A program made the position numbers and the translations under genes. Shown here piece after piece: positions 1 to 9,142 of a stretch of 64,000 nt of DNA. Within the stretch, counting starts at the first letter, position 1; each line of letters starts with the position of its first letter. Origin of the DNA: JAFMJV01 sp963800275 (GTDB lineage Bacteria > Chloroflexota > Limnocylindria > Limnocylindrales > CSP1-4); the NCBI GenBank assembly GCA_963800275.1, contig CAWDAI010000006.1:1-64000 (forward strand), read 5' to 3'. The notes beneath the pieces are model-generated. The model was not told the origin of the DNA, made no database searches, and worked only from the letters and a program-made list of their open reading frames with translations.

Positions 1-2
1 AA

Positions 3-1991
3 AACCTGTATGTGAGCCATTTTACAGCCGGGCGATGGAGCGCGGTGGAAGCCCTGCCCGATCCGGTGAATTCCCCCTGGGATGAGACGCACGCCTGCAT
101 TTCAGGCGACAAACGAACCTTGTGCTTCACCAGTAACCGGCCCGGCGGAGAAGGGGCCATGGACATTTACTTCTCCACCCGCATGCCCGACGGCAGCTGG
201 TCCAAACCGGCAAATGCAGGCAAACCCGTGAATTCACTCTACAGTGAGGAGACGCCCTTCCTGACCGAAGATGGTAAAACTCTCTATTTCAGTTCGATGG
301 GACATGCCACCATGGGAGGCTTCGATCTTTTCTATTCCACCAGGCTACCTTCGGGCTCCTGGTCGGTCCCGGCAAACCTCGGCTTTCCGATCAGCACATG
401 TGACGACGACTTGTTCTTCTTCCCCCTCGGCGATGGCACCTCGGCGCTCTTCTGCAGTGCCCACCAACCCCTGCCGGAAGGAAGGGTGGAATGGATCCGT
501 TTTGACGCCGGAGGACCGGTGCGGAATTACCGTATCGATGGCACCCTGACCGCCGATGACAACAGGGAACTCAGCGACAAGACACGGGTCGAAGTCATTA
601 ATAATGACAGCGGGGATACGGTTTCCACCCTGACTCCGGAACCCCGGACAGGGAAATATACCGCTGAGGTCAACCCGGGCGACTACCACGTCGTGATCAC
701 TTCCGACCGGTATACGGCTGATACTCTCGGTCTGAGCATCAAACCCGGGATGGGCCGCGGTACCATCCCGCTGGAAACGCACCTGACCCCCCAAACGGTG
801 ACCGGGGGAAAATACATCCTGGTCAGAAACGTGCTGTTCGGTTTCGACAGCAGTGAGATCAACGACCCGGCCAGGTTCGAACTCGCGAAACTCTGCCGGG
901 TGATGACCGCCTACCCCGACCTCTACGTTCAGGTTCGCGGGCATGCCGACTCCAAAGGATCCACCACGTATAATCTCAATCTTTCACGCCAGCGTGCCCG
1001 GTCGGTTGTTGATTTTCTCGTGTCAAACGGCATCAGCCGGGAACGGTTTATCTCATCCGGCGTCGGGGAAAACGAAAATGTAGCCCGAAATGAAAATCCC
1101 GACGGGACAGATAACCCGGAAGGACGGAGACTGAACCGGCAGGTGGAGATCACCCTGATCAACAACCATTACGGCAATGTCAGCATCCGCGAACTGGAGG
1201 TTCCGGAAAACCTGAAGCCGATGCGCGACAGGCGTTACTATATCCTACTCGGGAAGAAGGCTGACCGTGAGCCCTCCTTTCCGGCAGAGGTATCGGGAAT
1301 GAAAGTGAAGCTCTTCGAGACGGAACACGGCTTCCTTTATACAGCAGGCGCATTCGCCGGCAAAAGTCAGGCTACCGGCTATCTGAATACCGTGATCGAT
1401 GAGGGTTTTCCCGATGCGATTCTCTTGGACGAGCCCGCCTTCAAGCGGATGCTTGCCGTCAGCGATCTCAGTCCCGGTGAAATGAATGGTCCCTTCACCA
1501 TCCAGATCCTGGCCCTCCGGAACGGGACCATTTTTCCCGATTTCCCCGATCCGGCTTCCATCCAGCTTTTTGAAGGACAAGACGGGTTTCATCGTTACGT
1601 CACCGGTGTTTTTGAAACTTACGCAGAAGCTCACTCCTTGCTGGGACGCTATGTGGAGGCCGGCTACACCGACGCCTTTGTCATGCCGCTTTCAAAATAC
1701 ACCTCCCTGACGGGTGAAGGAACGGACGGTTCCGACCCGGAGTTTTACTTCACCATTCAACTCACCGCTGTAAAGAGCAGGCCAGACAGCTGGATATACA
1801 GTCAGATTGCCGATGTCAGGATCACACGGGGGAAGGACGGGTTTTACCGGATTTCCAAGGGCATCTTCCGGGATAAGAGCGAGGCGGAACAGACACTGAT
1901 CCTGATTCGCGGGGAAGGGTTCCCTGATGCCTTCATCCGGAAGATCAACAGACAACTCTCCCCGGCCAATACCAACGTGGAAACCAGGTAG
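3..1991 (+). CDS. OmpA-family outer-membrane protein with PD40 and SPOR-like repeats (5' partial)
   Basis: The frame is open to the left edge, so the N-terminus (signal peptide, perhaps a TPR region) is missing. Counting from the codon at 12, about residues 15-140 form PD40/WD40-like propeller repeats (FTSNRPGG, LYFSSMG, DLFYSTR). Residues 165-245 look like a carboxypeptidase-regulatory-like beta domain. Residues 268-385 are an OmpA peptidoglycan-binding domain (FGFDSSEI, RGHADSKG, LNLSRQRA, GRRLNRQVEI). The last 240 residues hold three SPOR-like repeats, each of the form 'dGFyryxxGxF..eA...G(f/y)xDAF'. The family anchors the outer membrane to peptidoglycan and is common in Bacteroidota. The SPOR-like tail suggests extra glycan binding; that is inference. 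Confident on family, not on exact role. Confidence 0.85.
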   Translation, partial: NLYVSHFTAGRWSAVEALPDPVNSPWDETHACISGDKRTLCFTSNRPGGEGAMDIYFSTRMPDGSWSKPANAGKPVNSLYSEETPFLTEDGKTLYFSSMGHATMGGFDLFYSTRLPSGSWSVPANLGFPISTCDDDLFFFPLGDGTSALFCSAHQPLPEGRVEWIRFDAGGPVRNYRIDGTLTADDNRELSDKTRVEVINNDSGDTVSTLTPEPRTGKYTAEVNPGDYHVVITSDRYTADTLGLSIKPGMGRGTIPLETHLTPQTVTGGKYILVRNVLFGFDSSEINDPARFELAKLCRVMTAYPDLYVQVRGHADSKGSTTYNLNLSRQRARSVVDFLVSNGISRERFISSGVGENENVARNENPDGTDNPEGRRLNRQVEITLINNHYGNVSIRELEVPENLKPMRDRRYYILLGKKADREPSFPAEVSGMKVKLFETEHGFLYTAGAFAGKSQATGYLNTVIDEGFPDAILLDEPAFKRMLAVSDLSPGEMNGPFTIQILALRNGTIFPDFPDPASIQLFEGQDGFHRYVTGVFETYAEAHSLLGRYVEAGYTDAFVMPLSKYTSLTGEGTDGSDPEFYFTIQLTAVKSRPDSWIYSQIADVRITRGKDGFYRISKGIFRDKSEAEQTLILIRGEGFPDAFIRKINRQLSPANTNVETR

Positions 1992-2016
1992 CCATTACCG
2001 GTTTACCCTGAGGTAG

Positions 2017-2466
2017 TCAGGCGGTTTTTTTCGCCTGTTTCTGCCCGAACCATCTCCTGAAAAACCGTCCCGCCGGAATGCCGGTGAGCATCCCCGAAAG
2101 ATTCAGGGTGAGATCCACCGGGTTATAGGCCCGTCCCGGCACCCAGATCTGCTGCACTTCAGCGGCGACGGCATAAAAGATCCCTGCTGCGATGAGAAAA
2201 ACCACGGTCCGCGTTGACTTCAATTTCATTCCGGCCCCGCCGGAAAGTATCAACAACACCGGGATGAGCATGAACAGGAAAAAATGTTCAAGATAGTCCC
2301 AGCGTATGGGAGAGTCGGAAAATTTCTCGGGTCCGGGGTTTCCGGGAAGAGCGGTGAGGATGTAGAGGGCGACCAGCCAGAGGTAGAAAGCGGCGGTCAT
2401 CCAGGTGGTATATCGGATTTTATTCATGTGGACCGTTGTTGGAAATGCAAAAATGTGGATTTTCAT
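2017..2466 (-). CDS. VanZ-like family membrane protein
   Basis: A 149-residue protein with about four hydrophobic segments. The VanZ signature is visible: YLEHFFLF in the second segment and AEVQQIWVPGR followed by NPVDLTLNLSG near the C-terminus. The N-terminal 13 residues may be spurious; a second Met at about 2427 gives a better start just before the first membrane segment. VanZ family members are named for teicoplanin resistance, but most are of unknown function, and nothing nearby suggests glycopeptide resistance. The gene ends about 25 bases from the convergent OmpA-family gene and is divergent from nhaD. Family confident, function unknown. Confidence 0.8.
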   Translation of the reverse strand: MKIHIFAFPTTVHMNKIRYTTWMTAAFYLWLVALYILTALPGNPGPEKFSDSPIRWDYLEHFFLFMLIPVLLILSGGAGMKLKSTRTVVFLIAAGIFYAVAAEVQQIWVPGRAYNPVDLTLNLSGMLTGIPAGRFFRRWFGQKQAKKTA

Positions 2467-2709
2467 TCAAACATCCACCGCCAGTTGCGAAAACTTTCGG
2501 CATTTTGAAATGTTTCCGCTTCTGACAACCCAATCCCCGTTTCCTGGTCGATCTCCCGCACCATCAGTGGAAAGAAATGCCGGTGCCCGGTGAGGGAGCG
2601 TTCCGGGACCGGCCGAAGGAGAATATTTTTACCAAAAATAAGGCGGTGCCTGGACAACGGCAGGGCTTCGTGATTACATTTGACGCGTTTTTCAACCAAA
2701 CCGACCATT

Positions 2710-3972
2710 ATGTTTATCACATCTCTCATTGTTGTTTTCATTGCGGGATACACAGCCATTGCACTGGAACACCCGCTACGAGTAGGAAAAACGGCTATTG
2801 CCCTGTTGATGGCCGTTGCGCTGTGGGTTATCTTTTCGTTGGGGGAGTACGATATTCATGAAACCGTAACGAGCCTTTCGGAAAACCTGGCAGACATCTC
2901 CCAGATCCTCTTCTTCCTGCTGGGAGCCATGACCATTGTGGAAATGATCGATGCGCACAAAGGGTTCAAGATCATCATCCAGTGGATTCACACCAAGAAC
3001 AAGGTCAGCCTGCTTTGGATGACAGGATTTGCCACCTTTTTTCTTTCCTCCATCCTCGATAACCTGACGACTTCCATCGTGATGGTTTCGCTGTTGAGAA
3101 AGCTGATCGACGACAAGAAAGACCGGGTCATGTTCGCGAGCATGGTGATCATTGCGGCCAATGCCGGCGGTGCCTGGACGCCGATCGGGGATGTGACCAC
3201 CACCATGCTGTGGATCGGAAACCGGATCACGAGCTGGAACATCATCAAGGCCCTGTTCATCCCGAGTGTGGTGACGCTGGCCGTGCCGCTCATCCTGGAA
3301 TCGTTCCGGGTGAAAGGAGGGCTGATGATCAGTGAAAAGAAAATTGAGGAAAACTCCCGGACCGAGCCCGGAGGCATCTTCGTCCTGTTCCTGGGGATCG
3401 GCTCCCTGATTTTTGTGCCGGTTTTCAAGACCATTACCCATCTTCCGCCTTACATGGGCATCCTGCTGGGAGTGGGGATCATGTGGCTGGTGACCGATCT
3501 GATGCATTCACGTTATGAAGAGCGACGGCACCTGAGACTCTCTCATGCCCTTTCACGGATCGACATCTCGAGCATTCTGTTCTTTTTAGGCATCCTCCTG
3601 GCCGTGGGGGCCCTTCAATCGGCCGGTATTTTGAAAAGCCTGGCTGCCGGACTCGATCATGCCATCGCCGATAAGCGGCTGATCATTTACATCATCGGGC
3701 TGATGTCGGCGGTGATCGACAACGTTCCCCTCGTGGCCGCCGGGATGGGCATGTACGATATCTCCCTTTACCCTGTAGACAACGGCATCTGGGAAATGCT
3801 GGCCTTCTGCGCCGGTACGGGCGGAAGCGTCCTGATCATCGGTTCGGCCGCCGGGGTTGTCGTGATGGGCATGGAAAAAATCGAATTCTTCTGGTACCTG
3901 AAGCGGGTCAGCCTCCTGGCCCTTCTCGGGTACAGCGCCGGATTTATCACCTATATCTTCATGTACACCTGA
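2710..3972 (+). CDS. nhaD: NhaD-type Na+/H+ antiporter
   Basis: A roughly 420-residue polytopic membrane protein with about 11-12 hydrophobic segments. It carries NhaD / ion-transporter-superfamily features: LLGAMTIVEMIDAHKGF, SSILDNLTTSIVMVSLL, ANAGGAWTPIGDVTTTMLW, and later VIDNVPLVAAGMGMY and GTGGSVLIIGSAAG. The paired 'DN(L/V)' motifs and the 'GGAWTPIGD' motif are hallmarks of NhaD. It exports sodium in exchange for protons across the inner membrane. The ATG at 2710 is preferred; an in-frame TTG at 2680 would add only a polar stretch. It stands alone, divergent from the VanZ-like gene. Confidence 0.9.
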   Translation: MFITSLIVVFIAGYTAIALEHPLRVGKTAIALLMAVALWVIFSLGEYDIHETVTSLSENLADISQILFFLLGAMTIVEMIDAHKGFKIIIQWIHTKNKVSLLWMTGFATFFLSSILDNLTTSIVMVSLLRKLIDDKKDRVMFASMVIIAANAGGAWTPIGDVTTTMLWIGNRITSWNIIKALFIPSVVTLAVPLILESFRVKGGLMISEKKIEENSRTEPGGIFVLFLGIGSLIFVPVFKTITHLPPYMGILLGVGIMWLVTDLMHSRYEERRHLRLSHALSRIDISSILFFLGILLAVGALQSAGILKSLAAGLDHAIADKRLIIYIIGLMSAVIDNVPLVAAGMGMYDISLYPVDNGIWEMLAFCAGTGGSVLIIGSAAGVVVMGMEKIEFFWYLKRVSLLALLGYSAGFITYIFMYT

Positions 3973-4067
3973 AGGTAAGTTCCCGGCAGGACAAAAAAAC
4001 GACCGGCCCCGGCATCGGATCAATCTTCCGCCGGGGCCGGTTCCCATATTCCCACTTATCACCTGTT

Positions 4068-4781
4068 CTAATCGCTGCTTTTCCTGCCGAGGTAATGCAG
4101 AAACTCATTCCGGATCGCGGGATCAAGAAATTTGCCGTGGTAGGAAGCTGTCAAGGTTGAACTGTCGGTGTCCCTCACCCCGCGCGTGATGACACACATA
4201 TGCTCGGAATCGATCACCACCGCCACATCTTCCGTGTTCAGAATGCTTTTCAATTCCAGGGCGATCTGCATGGTCATTCTCTCCTGAACCTGGGGCCTCC
4301 GGGCAAAATAATCGACAATCCGGTTGATCTTCGACAAACCGATGACCCTTCCTGAAGAGAAATAGGCGACATGAGCCCTCCCAATGATCGGGACAAAGTG
4401 ATGCTCACAGTAGGAATGCACACGGATATCTCTTTCCACCAGCATCCCGTCGTAACCGTACTTATTTTCAAACAGGGTGGCCCCGGGCTTTTTCTTGGGA
4501 TCGAGCCCGTAGAAAATCTCATCAACGTACATCCGGGCGACACGATCGGGCGTTCCGCGCAGACTGTCATCTTCCAGGTCGAGACCCAGCGTTTCCATGA
4601 TCTCCCGGAAATGAAAGGCGATCTTTTCCTTTTTTTGGTTATCGGTCAGCTGAAAGGCATCCACGCGCAGTGGCGTGGTAACAGTCTGACCCTTATGTTC
4701 GTCACCGAGAACCGTCAGTTCTCCAAAGCCTGAAAAACCATCTGAAGCGTTTTTCAGCACAGTATTCCCTTTAATTTCCAT
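4068..4781 (-). CDS. folE: GTP cyclohydrolase I
   Basis: A 237-residue GTP cyclohydrolase I (GTP to 7,8-dihydroneopterin triphosphate, first step of folate and pterin synthesis). Zinc ligands are visible as Cys125 and His128 in CEHHFVPI and Cys196 in EHMCVITRG. The substrate-binding segment GLSKINRIVDYFARRPQVQE and the C-terminal STLTASYHG are intact. About 40 extra N-terminal residues precede the core domain. The start is the first Met of the frame, followed by a plausible MEIKGN terminus. The next gene on the same strand, the ECF sigma factor, lies 59 bases upstream, so co-transcription is possible. Confidence 0.95.
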   Translation of the reverse strand: MEIKGNTVLKNASDGFSGFGELTVLGDEHKGQTVTTPLRVDAFQLTDNQKKEKIAFHFREIMETLGLDLEDDSLRGTPDRVARMYVDEIFYGLDPKKKPGATLFENKYGYDGMLVERDIRVHSYCEHHFVPIIGRAHVAYFSSGRVIGLSKINRIVDYFARRPQVQERMTMQIALELKSILNTEDVAVVIDSEHMCVITRGVRDTDSSTLTASYHGKFLDPAIRNEFLHYLGRKSSD

Positions 4782-4840
4782 TGGAAAATCAGGTTATTAA
4801 GATTTTTAGATGTGTTTGTCTTTTATATGGGGAAAAAATT

Positions 4841-5344
4841 TTAGCTGTAATCTTTCAGTGATTCCATCAGCTTTTTCCGGGTGAAGAAAATCCTGCTTTT
4901 CACGGTGCCGATCTTCAAATCAAGTTTATCAGCGATCTCTTTGTATTTATACCCTTCTGTATGCATCGTAAAGGGGACTTTGAAATCGTCGTCGAGGTTT
5001 TCGATGGCTTTACGGATCTCTTTCATCCGGATCTCGGAATCGGGCTTGACCAGCTGGGATTCTTTGGAGTTATTGAGATAATACAGATCTTTGGTGTTGT
5101 CGACTTTGGTATTCTCCCGCATGGCCTTCCGGTAGTTGTTGATGAAGGTATTCTTCATGATGGTGTAGGCCCAGGCTTTGAGATTGGTAAATTCGACGAA
5201 TTTTTCCCTGTAGGTCAGGGCTTTGAGATATGTTTCCTGCAACAGATCCTTGGCTTCCTCCCGGTTTGAAGTCAGGCTCAAGGCAAACCTTTCAAGGCTG
5301 TCCTCCATGTTTATTAAGGCGGTGCTGAATTCTTGTGCTGTCAT
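4841..5344 (-). CDS. ECF-type RNA polymerase sigma factor
   Basis: A 167-residue sigma-70 family protein of ECF size. Region 2 is visible (DLLQETYLKALTYREKF, then NLKAWAYTIMKNTFINNYRK), and region 4 follows (DDFKVPFTMHTEGYKYKEIA, then LKIGTVKSRIFFTRKKL). There is no recognisable anti-sigma gene beside it. A good Bacteroidota promoter lies directly upstream. No target is evident; folE lies immediately downstream on the same strand and may be co-transcribed. Confidence 0.9.
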   Translation of the reverse strand: MTAQEFSTALINMEDSLERFALSLTSNREEAKDLLQETYLKALTYREKFVEFTNLKAWAYTIMKNTFINNYRKAMRENTKVDNTKDLYYLNNSKESQLVKPDSEIRMKEIRKAIENLDDDFKVPFTMHTEGYKYKEIADKLDLKIGTVKSRIFFTRKKLMESLKDYS

Positions 5345-5378
5345 GGTGTGAAGGTTTTTGGTTATTTTTTTTGTTTAA

Positions 5379-5411
5379 CAAATATACGGCGTTATTCAAC
5401 AAAATTGCAAA
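5379..5411 (-). promoter_or_regulatory. Bacteroidota-type promoter of the ECF sigma gene
   Basis: On the minus strand TATATTTG (5386-5379) matches the -7 consensus TAnnTTTG, and TTTG (5411-5408) lies 21 bases upstream as the -33 element. The gene start at 5344 is about 35 bases downstream. Confidence 0.6.
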
Positions 5412-6076
5412 TTTAATTCTTCGAGTCATGATGGATTCTCGTATCTTTCAAAATAACATAAAGCGATTTCCCTTGTACTATTAGGTATTTTCGGATTATT
5501 TCATCTTTTATTCTAAATAATATTCAAACAAAAATATATCGTTTAACGGTGTTAATTTTACGTTAAACAATCATTCGTGTCCGGTAAAAAATAAAACCCA
5601 CGAAAACACGACCTGAGTTTACCAGCACGGCTCGGTGGCCGCCAACCGGTCCGCCTTTGGCGGAAAACTCATGAATCCAGCAGGGATGAATCAAATGCTG
5701 CGTGCCCGTTGGCCATATGGGTAAAGGCCGGGATGATTTTGGCTTGATTTTGCGCCACCGCTCAGTCCTTCCCAAAAGACTTCGGCCGGCGGTGAAAGCT
5801 AAGGCATGTCACGATTTTGTTTACTTTTTTGATCAAGCAACCCAACCGTTGTAGGCGGTGAGCTAACAATGTATAAGCCATCCCCCCTTTTAAACCCTTT
5901 TCCGGTTACAATTTTTAAAAATAAAGATTAAAATATATCAATTTGTAAGTATTTTAATCTTTTAACTTATTTTTTGTTATTTTTTTATGGTTATTAATTA
6001 CATATTGTTTATTTTTGAGCAATATTGATAACAGATAATAAGATTTGAAGTCGAAAAAACCAAAATGTGATGACTT
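5412..6076. other. AT-rich intergenic region with no supported gene
   Basis: There are 660 bases between the divergent sigma factor and asnB genes. The stretch 5575-5810 is less AT-rich than its flanks and carries a 70-codon minus-strand open frame (5563-5775) without a recognisable domain. This island could be an eroded mobile element or repeat. The rest, including the leader before asnB, is AT-rich with no clear coding signal. A TATTTTTG at 6010-6017 could be a -7 element for asnB, but I found no -33 element at the right distance. Confidence 0.4.
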
Positions 6077-7663
6077 ATGTGTGGATTTACGGTATATACA
6101 GGGAAGGACAAAAAGTTGAAGCTCGATGTGGCGCATGATTTCATATCGGTTAAGCACAGGGGTCCTGATAATTCAGTGACCAGTGATTTTGGTCCGGAAG
6201 GCTGGATGGGATTTCACCGTCTCAAGATCATCGATGTCAGTGACGACGGCAATCAGCCGCTTCAATACGGACACATTCACCTGGTATGCAACGGGGAGAT
6301 TTACAATTACCATGAACTGCATGAGGAGTATGAAGACCGGTTCCCTTTCCAGTCGGAAAGTGATTGTGAAGTGATCATCCCCATGTTCCTCGAAAAGGGA
6401 ATGAAGCAGACTGCCCTGGAACTGGATGCGGAATTTGTCTGTGTCCTCTACGATGCTAAGCAAAAGAAATATTTCGCCGCGCGTGACCCGATTGGGATCC
6501 GGCCGATGTTTTACGGCTATTCCGCGCAGGGCGACATCATGTTTGCCAGCGAGATGAAGGCCCTCACCGCATCGTGCAAAATGGTGAAACCCTTCCCCCC
6601 GGGGCATTATTTCGACGGGGAGCAGATCCTGCCCTACCGCGATGTTTCGGACGTTAAAAGCTTCAGGGAAGACGACCTCGATACCATCTTCAGGAACATC
6701 AACCGCCTTCTGACCCGTGGCGTGGAAAAGAGGCTCCATGCCGATGTCCCGGTTGGATTCCTCTGCAGCGGCGGCCTCGATTCGAGCCTGGTATGCGCCA
6801 TCGCCGCCCGGATGATGGACAAGCCGGTCCGCACCTTTGCCGTGGGCATTGAAGACGGTCCCATCGACACCAAGTATGCCCGCATTGTTGCCGATTATCT
6901 CGGAGCCGACCATACCGAAGTCCTTTTCAAAAAGAAGGATATCTTCGATACCCTCAGCTCCCTCATCTATTACATCGAGACGTGGGATATCACGACCATC
7001 CGGGCCTCCGTGGGAATGTACCTGGTATGTAAGTACATCCGCGAAAATACCGATATCAAGGTCCTGATGACCGGCGAAATTTCCGACGAGATCTTCGGTT
7101 ACAAATACACCGATTTCGCCCCTTCACCGGAAGCGTTCCAGGAGGAGGCTGAAAAGAGGATCAGGGAAATCTACCTGTACGATGTACTGCGGGCCGACCG
7201 CTGTATTTCATCCAATGGACTGGAGGCCCGCGTCCCGTTCGGCGACCTCGACTTTGTCGATTACGTGATGAGCATCAGCCCGGAGAAGAAGATGAACTTC
7301 ACCGGCATCGGGAAATACCTTCTGCGGAAGAGTTTCGAAGGCGACTACCTGCCTCATGAGATCCTTTACCGCGAAAAGGCTGCCTTCTCGGACGCCGTCG
7401 GACATAGCGTGGTTGATTACCTGAAGGCCTATGCCGAAGATCTCTATTCCGACGAAGATCTTCTCATCGCCCAGGCGAAATACAAACATGCGCCTCCCAT
7501 CTCCAAGGAATCTCTGATGTACCGCGAGATTTTCGAGAAACATTTTCCGGGAAGGGCCGAAGTGGTCCCATCCATGTGGATGCCCAATAAGCAATGGAAG
7601 AACTGTGACGTTAACGATCCAAGTGCCCGCGTTCTGCCCAACTACGGTAAAAGCGGCGAATAA
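6077..7663 (+). CDS. asnB: Asparagine synthase (glutamine-hydrolysing), class B
   Basis: A 528-residue protein. The start is fixed by the catalytic Cys2 (MCGFTVYTG). The N-terminal glutamine amidotransferase domain carries KHRGPDN, GFHRLKIID and CNGEIYNY. The C-terminal synthetase domain has the ATP-pyrophosphatase loop GFLCSGGLDSSLVCAIAARM and the GEISDEIFGYKYTD segment. It converts aspartate to asparagine using glutamine and ATP. It is shorter than E. coli AsnB (about 554), mainly at the C-terminus, but complete in motifs. It is monocistronic and followed by a terminator. Confidence 0.93.
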   Translation: MCGFTVYTGKDKKLKLDVAHDFISVKHRGPDNSVTSDFGPEGWMGFHRLKIIDVSDDGNQPLQYGHIHLVCNGEIYNYHELHEEYEDRFPFQSESDCEVIIPMFLEKGMKQTALELDAEFVCVLYDAKQKKYFAARDPIGIRPMFYGYSAQGDIMFASEMKALTASCKMVKPFPPGHYFDGEQILPYRDVSDVKSFREDDLDTIFRNINRLLTRGVEKRLHADVPVGFLCSGGLDSSLVCAIAARMMDKPVRTFAVGIEDGPIDTKYARIVADYLGADHTEVLFKKKDIFDTLSSLIYYIETWDITTIRASVGMYLVCKYIRENTDIKVLMTGEISDEIFGYKYTDFAPSPEAFQEEAEKRIREIYLYDVLRADRCISSNGLEARVPFGDLDFVDYVMSISPEKKMNFTGIGKYLLRKSFEGDYLPHEILYREKAAFSDAVGHSVVDYLKAYAEDLYSDEDLLIAQAKYKHAPPISKESLMYREIFEKHFPGRAEVVPSMWMPNKQWKNCDVNDPSARVLPNYGKSGE

Positions 7664-7716
7664 AACAGGGCCTGTGATAGTTGAAAGCGAAACAGGCGAT
7701 TTTGGTTTATAAATTG

Positions 7717-7752
7717 AAAAAAAGCTGTCTTACGGAGGACAGCTTTTTTTTT
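7717..7752 (+). terminator. Rho-independent terminator after asnB
   Basis: A-tract, stem AAGCTGTC / GACAGCTT with an 8-base loop, then a long T run. The near-symmetric A and T tracts mean it could act in both directions. Confidence 0.85.
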
Positions 7753-7896
7753 GAAAGCCCCACACGAATCCTTCCGGAACAGAAACGCTTCCCGGTGGAA
7801 GAGCCAATGCCGGCATCGACTGCCAGGTTAAAGTTTATTTTGAAATTCCGTATCTCCGGTTTAACTTGCAACAACAACTCACCAAAATAACATCCT

Positions 7897-8106
7897 ATGA
7901 TACCATGTTTTTTCGGAGTAGGGGGCGTTCTGAGCATCCTCTTCATCGTCTTCTTCATTGCCCTCTTCCCCCTCCTTGCCCTGATCGACGTTGCGACCGG
8001 GCGTTTTGAAGGTAATGACAAGATTGTCTGGGTTCTGCTGATCATCTTCCTGCCATTTCTCGGAGCCCTTCTCTATTTTCTCATCGGCAGGGACAAACGG
8101 AGCTGA
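7897..8106 (+). CDS. Small PLDc_N-type membrane protein
   Basis: A 69-residue protein with two hydrophobic segments (residues about 8-30 and 42-61). The second matches the phospholipase D nuclease N-terminal (PLDc_N) pattern: KIVWVLLIIFLPFLGALLYF followed by a charged LIGRDKRS tail. In this family the domain often occurs alone as a small inner-membrane protein without any nuclease domain, as here. The start at MIPCFFG is the only reasonable Met. It lies alone upstream of a tRNA-Leu on the other strand. Confidence 0.8.
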   Translation: MIPCFFGVGGVLSILFIVFFIALFPLLALIDVATGRFEGNDKIVWVLLIIFLPFLGALLYFLIGRDKRS

Positions 8107-8152
8107 AATAAAAAAACCATGGCCCGTAAAACAAAGCCATGGTAAAAGAGCG

Positions 8153-8238
8153 TACCCGGAGCCGGGATCGAACCGGCACGGCCATTTCTGGCCACTGGAT
8201 TTTAAGTCCAGCGCGTCTACCTATTCCGCCATCCGGGC
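8153..8238 (-). tRNA. tRNA-Leu (anticodon TAA)
   Basis: The reverse complement folds as a cloverleaf with acceptor GCCCGGA / TCCGGGT, anticodon stem CTGGA / TCCAG around TTAAAAT with anticodon TAA, a class II variable arm (TGGCCAGAAATGGCCG), and T arm CCGGTTCGATCCCGG. CCA is not encoded, as is common in Bacteroidota. Confidence 0.93.
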
Positions 8239-8246
8239 GGATTTAT

Positions 8247-8345
8247 TTGGTGATTTGGTGATTTGGTGAAGTTTTGATGTTTTGATGTTTTAATGTTTTG
8301 ATTTTATGAAGTTTTGATGTTTTGATGTTTTGATGTTTTGATTTT
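8247..8345. repeat. Low-complexity tandem repeats (TTTGGTGA and TTTTGATG units)
   Basis: Three tandem copies of about 8-9 bases of TTTGGTGA are followed by about nine copies of TTTTGATG-like units, with GAAGTTTTGATG interspersed. Reverse-complement versions lie on the other side of the next gene (8850-8952). Confidence 0.8.
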
Positions 8346-8420
8346 ATGATTATCACTATCATATTCGAGAAATTCGAAATATTCGCTAGAGTTAGTATTA
8401 GCCTCTAAAGTAACAAAATT

Positions 8421-8789
8421 ATGGATAGAACGGATCTTTCCGAGCGAACAAAATTGTTCGCGTTGGAGGTTATAACGTTTTATCAGAAGCTACCACATAC
8501 GGGTGCAGCAAATGTTATGGGAGATCAACTACTGCGGTGTGGAACCTCAGCTGCCGCTAACTACAGAGCATCCCGCAGAGCACGCTCGGACCGGGAATTT
8601 TATTCAAAATTATGTATTGTGGTCGAAGAAACAGATGAAACCGGTCTCTGGCTTGAACTCATAAAGGAGTCTGGAATTTCAGATGACCCTTCACTGATAA
8701 CCCTGATGAAAGAAGCGCAGGAACTCCTCTTTATCTTCTCATCCAGTCGCAAAACATTCAAAGATCGTATGGATACTAAAAGAAAATAG
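8421..8789 (+). CDS. Four-helix-bundle protein (23S rRNA intervening-sequence family)
   Basis: A 122-residue helical protein matching the four-helix-bundle / IVS family: LSERTKLFALEVITFYQKLP at the N-terminus, QLLRCGTSAAANYRASRRAR in the middle, then SKLCIVVEETDETGLWLELI. Such genes sit in 23S rRNA insertions in some bacteria but are mostly free-standing in Bacteroidota, where they are abundant and of unknown function. This one lies between two tRNA genes and is bracketed by inverted low-complexity repeats, which suggests a mobile or duplicating unit; that is inference. Confidence 0.88.
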   Translation: MDRTDLSERTKLFALEVITFYQKLPHTGAANVMGDQLLRCGTSAAANYRASRRARSDREFYSKLCIVVEETDETGLWLELIKESGISDDPSLITLMKEAQELLFIFSSSRKTFKDRMDTKRK

Positions 8790-8849
8790 GTAAACAATAT
8801 CATTCTAAATACAGTTTACCTATCCTTAATATTCTTACTGGAATCCATC

Positions 8850-8952
8850 CCTTCAAAACTCCCCCTCTTCAAAACCTCTCCTCTTCATCACCTCACCCCT
8901 TCAAAACTTCCCCTCTTCAAAACTTCACCAAATCACCAAATCACCAAATAAA
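8850..8952. repeat. Low-complexity repeats, inverted relative to 8247-8345
   Basis: CTTCAAAAC recurs about five times, followed by three tandem TCACCAAA units. These are the reverse complements of GTTTTGAAG-like and TTTGGTGA units upstream of the four-helix-bundle gene. Confidence 0.8.
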
Positions 8953-8956
8953 TAAG

Positions 8957-9029
<73 letters not shown>

Positions 9030-9142
9030 ATACTGTCAATGGACGAATACCCTCGGCATTCTCCCCGATTGGGATTGCAAATTTAAATGAATTTTTGATT
9101 TCGCAAAAGAAAAACAGTTTTTTTGCTGAATTTACGGCGGCG

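Noticed and set aside
5563..5775. 70-codon open frame on the minus strand between the sigma factor and asnB
   Set aside because: No domain, no ribosome-binding or promoter signal, and its composition differs from neighbouring genes; more likely a remnant or chance frame.
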